This document shows, piece by piece, positions 44,705-52,162 of a DNA stretch of 64,000 nt. How positions within the stretch are numbered: the stretch's first letter is position 1; the number at the start of each line of letters is the position of its first letter. Source of the DNA: CAYOOT01 sp964405665 (GTDB taxonomy: Bacteria; Bdellovibrionota_C; UBA2361; SZUA-149; CAZDWZ01); NCBI GenBank assembly GCA_964405665.1, contig CAYOOT010000003.1:19039-83038 (forward strand), given 5' to 3'. A program made the translations under genes and the position numbers. The notes under the pieces were generated by a model. That model did no database searches. It saw only the letters and a list, made by a program, of their open reading frames with translations, and was not told where the DNA came from.

Positions 44705-47607
44705 AAATATATTTTAAATATATTTTAATATTAATTTTGATGCTGCTCCTTAGCGTTAGCATTGTGTACGCTCAGGATGCACCTTCAACTGATGCCACCA
44801 CATCTGCCGGAGCCTCTACTGGCACATTAGTTGGTGCTGCCCTGGAAACTGCCGGTTATTTTGCTCAAGCAAAAATTCTTGCAGAACTAAAACAAGTCAT
44901 TGATAAGTTAGGAGCACTTATTTACTTACTCTGCATTATTGGCGGAATTGTCTCTGTTGCTCTTTTAGGAAATCCAGGAAATGCCTTATGGTTACTGCTT
45001 GGTCCGCCAATGTTTTTTTTCATGATCAACATCAAAGTGAATGCCAACGGTGCTGAGTGGCGTTTAGGGGCATTTGAAGATCATCGAGATCTTCAGAAAA
45101 CTCTTGCCGGGGTGGAAATAGACGGCAGAACTGGTGAAAGCGTTTCCTGGTTTTTTCACCATTATAATGTTCTGATTTCAGACACCATGCAACAGCTGAT
45201 CAGTTTTGTAACAAAAAAAGATTTGCGACACCAAATGAAATTCATGGCTCGGCAACAAATTGTTGATGATATGTTTGCTGCAGAAATTGATTCTTCAGAA
45301 GTTCTGCAATTGGCACATTTGTCTCTTGCTCAATGCATGAATGAAATGGATGCAGCTCGAAGAATTGGATTAGGAATGAGAGACCCCCATTATAAAAGAT
45401 CTGCCGGTTTTACGGAAGCTGTCACTTATTACTGTAATAATTATACTAAAAAAAATAAATATATCCCTCAAGACTCAGCCGCTTTTGATCTGATTAGACA
45501 AATAGAATTTAAAAAGGGAAATAGCTCAGCTTTTGAACAAGGTTTTAATCCCAATCCTGCTACTTGTGAAACTATTTGGAATTGGTTGTATGAGAGTGTA
45601 AAAGATATTTCTAAAGATGATTTTGAAAATTCCATTGCCATGAGAGTAAACTCGGAAGCAGATATTAGATTTTTAGAAGAGATAAAATTAGAAATAGCGG
45701 AGAAACTAACTCAGTCAGCTCCAGATCCGGAGCGGGATTTTCATGAACAAAGTGATCTTGCAGAGAATTTTACTTGTCCTGGCAGTAATGCCCCACAGAC
45801 AATCAGCAGAAATGAACTTGTTCCTCTAATTTTTGCAGGTCACCTGATAAAAAAAGTCTACTCCAAAGATCCCCGCGGTCAAATGACACAGCAACTATAT
45901 GACCGAGCTGGCGTTCAACTTGCCACTACAGGCAATGATAAATTTCTCTATAGCAATGCCCAATGGAATCAAGAAGTAGTAAGACGATTTAGAATAGAGG
46001 AGTCTGCAGAAGCTGCTAAATATGAAGGTTTTATCATCGCTATGATGCTGCCTTATGTTCAAGGTGCCGGACTTTATGTTCTGGCCGTTACATTTCCTTT
46101 CTTTGCTTTATTATTAATAATCCCCGGAAAAGCAAATGGCTTCTTTATGTGGTGCGCTCTTTGGGCCTGGTTAAAAAGCTGGGATGTTGGTTGGGCTTTA
46201 GTCATGGTTGCTGATGAACTTTTATGGGTAATGATGCCCCATAGTGGTTTCTTCCGTTTAGCCAAAGGTTTTACTGGTGGAGCAAATGCCGGTGTATATA
46301 GCGATCCGGTGAATGTTTTAGAAGCAGCATTTGGTGGAGACTATGCTTATAACTTATCCACTTATTATATGCTTCTTGGAACAATGATTACTGCTGTGCC
46401 GATGCTTAGTGCTCAGGCAGTTCTTGGTTCAAAAAGGGCTGTCGCAGGAATTTTTGTCGATGGTCTAAAAACAATTGGTCAGGCTTTTGGAACTAAAGTC
46501 ACCGATTGGATTGCTGTTGAACAATTAGGTGAAATCGATAAGAGAAGAGAACTCTCTGCTGCCCGCACTGCTTCTAAACAAATGAATAAAGACTGGGAGA
46601 GCCTTAGTGCTGCTAGAAGAGGCAACCAAGCATCTTCAGGGACACTTCCCGGTGTGAATATGCAAAAAGCAGTTCAAAATTTTAGTGCATATGCCAAAAA
46701 TACTCAAATGGCCAATAGCTCCGATCAATTAGCCAGCAACAAAGGTTTTGTAGATAGTCTTAGAAAAAAAGCGGGATCTGATCCAGATGTTGCAAAAATG
46801 TTTGCAGACGGGAAACTTACAGGAGAAGAACTGAGAGATCATTTCTTAAATGCCGCGCATGGAAATCTTCAAAATATTAATGATAGCATTGACTTTAAAC
46901 AATTCAAGACTTCAATAATGAGTCCAGATTCTACGCATGCCGGAGCAAAATATCTTAGAGAAACTTTTGGTGCCGAATTAGGAAAAGTCGACAGCTTTGA
47001 GGGTCTGGCAAAAATATTTAGTTCTGCAAAAGGCAAACTTGAGGCAGAAGGACAGCGTCTTGATGATTTACTAAGTAAAAGTATTGAAGCCAATACTGCT
47101 TTTTTAACTGTAAAAGGAGGTCAAGATTTCGGACAGCCAACTAGAGAATTAGAAGCTCATCGTCGACAAATTGAAGTGATGAGGGAGCAGGCAGAAATCA
47201 GAAGAGGAATCGGGGAATTGGGAATTTTGGCTGGAATAGTTACTGCTCCAGCGAATTTAATTACTCTTGGTGCTCCGATCAATAATTCGCTAATGACTTT
47301 TGGAACATCGATGCAAGCAAGCAGTGTGTTGATGGAACGAAAGGTAAGTGAAATGTCGATCCAACATCTAGCGGCATCGGCTTCTTATGCTTATTACCAA
47401 GCCTCAAAAAGTGATGAATATAATTTCTATGAAAACGTTAGAGCGGGAATAACCCATCGAGCAGAACACTGGGGCGTTCCATTTTCTCCATATCAAACAA
47501 TGGTTAAGTTAGATTTTGCTTGGCAGTCCGCTCAATCAGAATCTGCAAAATATAGCGCACAGATTTTTTCAAAAATCGGTGTAGCCGCCAAAGAGGCTTT
47601 GCCATAA
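44701..47607 (+). CDS. TraG-N-like polytopic membrane protein 2
   Basis: The 968-residue paralogue begins with an extra signal-type helix (YFKYILILILMLLLSVSIVYAQ), then the motif LVGAALETAGYFAQAKIL and LIYLLCIIGGIVSVALLG with LWLLLGPPMFFF. The periplasmic domain has AQCMNEM, YYCNNY, ATCETIWNWLY and FTCPGSN. The second block (about 442-515) is LPYVQGAGLYVLAVTFPFFAL, IIPGKANGF, WAWLKSWDVGWALVM, with STYYMLLGTMITAVPML at about 555. The C-terminal third is helical and not hydrophobic. It overlaps gene 1 by 4 bases and is 3 bases from gene 3, so translation is probably coupled. Confidence 0.6.
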   Translation: MKIYFKYILILILMLLLSVSIVYAQDAPSTDATTSAGASTGTLVGAALETAGYFAQAKILAELKQVIDKLGALIYLLCIIGGIVSVALLGNPGNALWLLLGPPMFFFMINIKVNANGAEWRLGAFEDHRDLQKTLAGVEIDGRTGESVSWFFHHYNVLISDTMQQLISFVTKKDLRHQMKFMARQQIVDDMFAAEIDSSEVLQLAHLSLAQCMNEMDAARRIGLGMRDPHYKRSAGFTEAVTYYCNNYTKKNKYIPQDSAAFDLIRQIEFKKGNSSAFEQGFNPNPATCETIWNWLYESVKDISKDDFENSIAMRVNSEADIRFLEEIKLEIAEKLTQSAPDPERDFHEQSDLAENFTCPGSNAPQTISRNELVPLIFAGHLIKKVYSKDPRGQMTQQLYDRAGVQLATTGNDKFLYSNAQWNQEVVRRFRIEESAEAAKYEGFIIAMMLPYVQGAGLYVLAVTFPFFALLLIIPGKANGFFMWCALWAWLKSWDVGWALVMVADELLWVMMPHSGFFRLAKGFTGGANAGVYSDPVNVLEAAFGGDYAYNLSTYYMLLGTMITAVPMLSAQAVLGSKRAVAGIFVDGLKTIGQAFGTKVTDWIAVEQLGEIDKRRELSAARTASKQMNKDWESLSAARRGNQASSGTLPGVNMQKAVQNFSAYAKNTQMANSSDQLASNKGFVDSLRKKAGSDPDVAKMFADGKLTGEELRDHFLNAAHGNLQNINDSIDFKQFKTSIMSPDSTHAGAKYLRETFGAELGKVDSFEGLAKIFSSAKGKLEAEGQRLDDLLSKSIEANTAFLTVKGGQDFGQPTRELEAHRRQIEVMREQAEIRRGIGELGILAGIVTAPANLITLGAPINNSLMTFGTSMQASSVLMERKVSEMSIQHLAASASYAYYQASKSDEYNFYENVRAGITHRAEHWGVPFSPYQTMVKLDFAWQSAQSESAKYSAQIFSKIGVAAKEALP

Positions 47608-47610
47608 GCG

Positions 47611-49773
47611 ATGAATAATTTTAATTTTAACATTTTTAATTCCTTAATTTTAACTGCCCAAGCAGCTGGTGTTGGTGCAGATTTTGGGGGAGATGGTGTA
47701 ATCGGATCTGTCAGTCATTTAATTTCTGCATTGATGCAAACAGTGGGACTTTATTTGCAGGCAGAAATATTAAAAAACTTTTCTCCTTATTTAATTAAAT
47801 TAGCAGGTCTTTGCTATATCTGTTCTGTGATATCAGCAATAATTTCGACGGCAATTTTTGGAAGTTATCGTAAGGCAGTATATTTTTTATTGGGACCAAC
47901 TTTCTTTTATTTCATTATTGAAACAAAAGCTCCTGTTTCCGGAACGCAATTTAGAATGGGCAAACAAATTCGCGGCTCGATTGAAGATCAAAAGGAAATG
48001 ATTAAGAGATATGGTATGGGCAGAGATTTAAATGAAGATGCCCAGGTATCTTTTGCTTTTTTAGCTTTTGACAATGTCATTAGTTCGATAGTGCAGGATG
48101 TTACCGATCTGCTTGTCGATACTGCAGCAAAAGAGGATATTCTGATTAGGGCAAGAGAAAGAGTATATTCCTGGGTGATGGCCGCTTATCCGGCTTCCCC
48201 TGGTTTTATTAAATTAGTCAGCCTCGGTTATACAGGATATTGCGCTGAACTAATGTCCAAAGTCGATCAGATTAGAAAACATAAATTGGATCCGACAAAG
48301 TCAAACTTAACGGACAGCAATTTGGATGAAACGGGTAAAAAATTAAAACAAGAATATAATACTCTTAAAAAAGAAAAAAGAATTAATATAATAAATCAAA
48401 GTGAGGTTACCAGTTATTTAAATTTTACCACACCTGAACAAAGCCTCTTAAGCTGCGAAGAAATTTGGAACCATGCTCGCCAAGCAGCAATTAATGTGGC
48501 AACAAATGAATTAGAAAAGAAAACATTTAATCTTTCCGGAGTAGAAGATCCCGATCAATCAACAGAGCTGATGATGACTGAAGTGAAAAATGCACTTTCA
48601 GGAGATGCTGCGCAATCCCGACTACATTCCAGACCAGAAGAGATTCTTGCTGCCTATATCATCAGATCGACTTTAAAAAAGACGCCTCATAGTGCAATGG
48701 TCTCTGGTATCTATGATAAAATACCATTTAATGCTGCAAGGCACGATGTCTTATTAAAAGATATTGCTAATGCACAAAGTTACGGTGCTTATTCCAGAAT
48801 TCAATATTTTGCCGGAGCAATTCCTTATATCCAAGGTTTACTATTGTTATTATTGACAGCGGCATTTCCGTTTTTTGCAGTATTATTAGTCATGCCTAAT
48901 CGTTCAATGTCGTTTATGATTTGGGGTTCGCTCTGGGTCTGGGTAAAATCCTGGGATATTGGCTTTGCGATGATCCTTGTGATCAAAAAAATAATGTGGC
49001 AATTTATTTCTCACTCAATAAATGCTTATAGCTCCGTTGTAGATTGGAATAGACCGGAAACGATTTTTGAATTAATAGCTAAAAATGATCCTCTGGCCTC
49101 CTTGAATACTTATTTACAAATTACAGCACTACTAACTTGCAGTATTCCACTTTTAACTGCCCATTTTTGTCTTGGTGCAACTAATCTTTTTGGTGCTTTC
49201 AAAATGAGCATTGATGATTCTGCACAAAAATTTGGCAATAAACGTGCCGGTATTGAAATGCGGCTTGCAGCATCCAGAGCTGAACATAGCCAATGGCTGG
49301 CAATGGAAAAATATGGAAAAGCTTCTTATGATAGAACATTGGATGATATTAAAACAACTGATCCTGCAGAAAGATTAAAAAAAGGTTATGGAGCACCACT
49401 TACAACGAAAGACGGACAGCTGCTTAGTGCAAGAGGAGATGATTCTGGACATACAGCAGCACTCATTGCTTATCAAAAAGGAAAATTTGATTATCACTTA
49501 TCCAAAGAAGGTACAAGAAACGCTGCCTACTTGTCGGCACTAACTGGCCGGGAAACTCACAATGCTTATATGCGACAAGCTAGAGGGGGAACTGTTCCGC
49601 TCTCAGCAGAGTATGGTCATTTATCACAAACATTTTTAGGAAATAATGTGGGAGCCGGTGGAGTAAACTTCTTTGGTGGTCCCAATTCCACAGATTATGG
49701 TTATAACAATTTCTTCATGGATATGAGTACATTTGGTGAATCTGTGTTTAGAGGAAGTCCAGATGGTGGTTAG
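47611..49773 (+). CDS. TraG-N-like polytopic membrane protein 3
   Basis: The 720-residue paralogue, the shortest, has the N-terminal motif HLISALMQTVGLYLQAEIL, helices CYICSVISAIISTAIFG and AVYFLLGPTFFYFII, a periplasmic domain with YTGYCAEL and LLSCEEIWNHAR, and the second block at about 401-466: AIPYIQGLLLLLLTAAFPFFAV, MPNRSMSF, VWVKSWDIGFAMIL. A final helix (LQITALLTCSIPLLTAHFCLG) is followed by a C-terminal tail of 200 residues, shorter than in paralogues 1 and 2, with a Gly-rich end. It is followed by a 127-base gap, the only sizeable one in the run. Confidence 0.6.
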   Translation: MNNFNFNIFNSLILTAQAAGVGADFGGDGVIGSVSHLISALMQTVGLYLQAEILKNFSPYLIKLAGLCYICSVISAIISTAIFGSYRKAVYFLLGPTFFYFIIETKAPVSGTQFRMGKQIRGSIEDQKEMIKRYGMGRDLNEDAQVSFAFLAFDNVISSIVQDVTDLLVDTAAKEDILIRARERVYSWVMAAYPASPGFIKLVSLGYTGYCAELMSKVDQIRKHKLDPTKSNLTDSNLDETGKKLKQEYNTLKKEKRINIINQSEVTSYLNFTTPEQSLLSCEEIWNHARQAAINVATNELEKKTFNLSGVEDPDQSTELMMTEVKNALSGDAAQSRLHSRPEEILAAYIIRSTLKKTPHSAMVSGIYDKIPFNAARHDVLLKDIANAQSYGAYSRIQYFAGAIPYIQGLLLLLLTAAFPFFAVLLVMPNRSMSFMIWGSLWVWVKSWDIGFAMILVIKKIMWQFISHSINAYSSVVDWNRPETIFELIAKNDPLASLNTYLQITALLTCSIPLLTAHFCLGATNLFGAFKMSIDDSAQKFGNKRAGIEMRLAASRAEHSQWLAMEKYGKASYDRTLDDIKTTDPAERLKKGYGAPLTTKDGQLLSARGDDSGHTAALIAYQKGKFDYHLSKEGTRNAAYLSALTGRETHNAYMRQARGGTVPLSAEYGHLSQTFLGNNVGAGGVNFFGGPNSTDYGYNNFFMDMSTFGESVFRGSPDGG

Positions 49774-49900
49774 TTTTTTTTTAAACATAGTATGATTTCA
49801 ATAGGTTATGCTTTTGAGAAATATTGATTAATAAAAAAAGGAGCAATTCTAAGATCTTAACGGATAAGTAAGAGCTAAGATCTAAAAAGGATTAACAAAA

Positions 49901-52156
49901 GTGCTAAGCGAAATTTTAAATAGTCTCGTTAGAATTGCTGGCTTAATTGGGGCTGGGTTGGAAACAACTGGTCTTCATGCTCAATCACATATTCTAAATG
50001 GTAGCGGTAGCGTAGGTAGCCTGATTGGTGCAGCACTTGAGACTGCCGGTTATCAAACTCAATCACAAATTCTAAATACTTTTGAGCTTACTTTATCTTC
50101 ACACATCGGAGGCTTACTCTATCTACTGGCAATTATTGCTGCCTTAATCACAATTTCTATTGGAGGAAGTTATCGTTACGGCTTATGGTTATTAGTCGGG
50201 CCTCCACTGTTTTTTTTCTTAACCCAAGTTCGTGAACCAATTGCTGAAGCCAATTGGCAAATAGGAGATAACGTTCACGCAGAATCAAAACCAAGAATTA
50301 TTCAAGGATCTGCAGAAATCGGTGATCCGGAAAGAAGAGTATCGGTTTTTTTTAAAGCCTGGAATAGATTGACCACTGATATTATCCAGGAACTAATTAG
50401 ATTATTACACCTCACAGAAAAAGGAAGTGATTTAGATTTCTTAAATAAAACAGATCTCTATCTGGGAATATGGAATAACCTGACCATCGATCCTTCTTTA
50501 AAAGGTTTTGTAAATCTGGCATTGGTTAACAAATGTGCTCCGTATTTTTATTTACAAAGAGAAGTAAATAGTCCTTTTGTGCCAGACAGCTTAAAACCAG
50601 GATTACGCCGGCGCTTGGAAGAACATAACGGTAAAAATGTTCAAGTAAATATGAATGACCAAAAAGATTGGTTTAAGGATTTTCTTGTTACTTATTTACC
50701 GGAAGAAAATATCAAAGATTTATATACCTGTAATGAACTTTGGACCTTAGCAGTCAAGGCTTTTAGAAAAGAGGCAAAAAGAAATTTTGAATTAATGTTA
50801 AAATCCAATCTTTCACCGGGATTAAGACCAGAGCAGCGCCTAGAAAAGTTCATGTGGAAATGCAGTCAAATAAAAATTAACGCCGGTGCAATAAATCTCA
50901 TTACAGATTTAATAAACGGCACAGATCAAATCAATGAACAGTGTTTAAGCGTCCTAATCAATGAAATCGCCGCCCGAGCTTTATCCAACGAATTTGCCAG
51001 TACTAATAAAAATCTTATTGGAATGAATTTAAATGAACACCCCCAATTATTAGGCAGGCAAAATTTTGGCGGCTTAAAATTTAACAATGAAACCTCAAGA
51101 TCAGTAAGAGAAATAAGTGGTGTTGAAAGTTATTTACATCGTGGTGAACTAATCGCCGGAGCATTAACTTTACCCTATATTCAGGGAATGTGTTTATATT
51201 TTTTGGCTTTTAGTTTTCCCTTCTTTGCTCTAATGGTGATTATTCCTGGAAGAGAAAGTGCAGTACTTACTTGGATGAGTCTTTGGCTCTGGCTGAGGCT
51301 TTGGGACTTTGGTTTTGCCGTAGTAATGCTGATTGATAATATTTTATACGCACTACTTCCCCATGGTCCAATTATGTATGATGAAATAACTAATGACCCG
51401 GGAAAAGCTTTTGCTGCTCTTTTAGAAACTGATCCTACATATTCTGCTTATACTTATTATAATCTTGTTGCTTGTTGCCTTTTTGCTGTTCCAGTTATTA
51501 CCGGCTTACTAGTAACAAAGGGAGGTGGAGAATTAGTCAACGCTGTTTCTCAAGGCTGGAAAGAATTTCCACAACTTTTTGGCAATACTGTTGCTAACTT
51601 TCAAAAAGCGATGGTCACACAGGATAAAATGCGAGCAGTTAATCAAAGAATTGCCGAAGGTGTTCGGGCAAAGGCTTGGGAATCTCTGGCTAATGACTCG
51701 GATATCAAGAAGAATTTGGAAACTGCTGCCGCCTTACAAGTTGCAGCCAATACAATTAAAGGAGGAGGTGACTCCGTTAGGTCTGCGATGCTGGCCAATG
51801 GATTGACTCCCGGTAGTTTTAAAGGAATTAGCGCAACAGTGATGAGTAGTACTGGAGGTATAGCCAAAACAGCGCTAGAAGAACTTTCTAAAAAATATAA
51901 GTCTCAGGCAATGACAAAACTTTCAATGAATATGCAGATGGAGAAGTATAAGATCGGAAATGATTATTTCTCCAGATACAGCTTAGCAGAAGCTGTGGGG
52001 AATTTGGGGTATAACTCACATCACGTTTCGCCGAATTTTCCAATGGAGTCGCTGATGAAACATATTCATAGTATGGAACAAAATAACGTATCGGGAAGAA
52101 CTGCAGATAAACTTATAAATTCTGCCTTTGAAGCAATAAGTGTTACAGGACAATAA
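49901..52156 (+). CDS. TraG-N-like polytopic membrane protein 4
   Basis: The 751-residue paralogue has its N-terminal motif twice in tandem: LIGAGLETTGLHAQSHIL and, about 30 residues later, LIGAALETAGYQTQSQIL. Helices LLYLLAIIAALITISIGG and LWLLVGPPLFFFLT follow. The periplasmic domain carries VNKCAPYFY, LYTCNELWTLA, MWKCSQI and EQCLSVLI. The second block at about 418-490 is LPYIQGMCLYFLAFSFPFFAL, IIPGRESAV, LWLRLWDFGFAVVM. Start is a GTG at 49901 with AAAAGG 10 bases upstream. The gap before it (49774-49900) holds two CTAAGATCT copies and could contain a second promoter. Confidence 0.6.
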   Translation: MLSEILNSLVRIAGLIGAGLETTGLHAQSHILNGSGSVGSLIGAALETAGYQTQSQILNTFELTLSSHIGGLLYLLAIIAALITISIGGSYRYGLWLLVGPPLFFFLTQVREPIAEANWQIGDNVHAESKPRIIQGSAEIGDPERRVSVFFKAWNRLTTDIIQELIRLLHLTEKGSDLDFLNKTDLYLGIWNNLTIDPSLKGFVNLALVNKCAPYFYLQREVNSPFVPDSLKPGLRRRLEEHNGKNVQVNMNDQKDWFKDFLVTYLPEENIKDLYTCNELWTLAVKAFRKEAKRNFELMLKSNLSPGLRPEQRLEKFMWKCSQIKINAGAINLITDLINGTDQINEQCLSVLINEIAARALSNEFASTNKNLIGMNLNEHPQLLGRQNFGGLKFNNETSRSVREISGVESYLHRGELIAGALTLPYIQGMCLYFLAFSFPFFALMVIIPGRESAVLTWMSLWLWLRLWDFGFAVVMLIDNILYALLPHGPIMYDEITNDPGKAFAALLETDPTYSAYTYYNLVACCLFAVPVITGLLVTKGGGELVNAVSQGWKEFPQLFGNTVANFQKAMVTQDKMRAVNQRIAEGVRAKAWESLANDSDIKKNLETAAALQVAANTIKGGGDSVRSAMLANGLTPGSFKGISATVMSSTGGIAKTALEELSKKYKSQAMTKLSMNMQMEKYKIGNDYFSRYSLAEAVGNLGYNSHHVSPNFPMESLMKHIHSMEQNNVSGRTADKLINSAFEAISVTGQ

Positions 52157-52162
52157 TAATTT

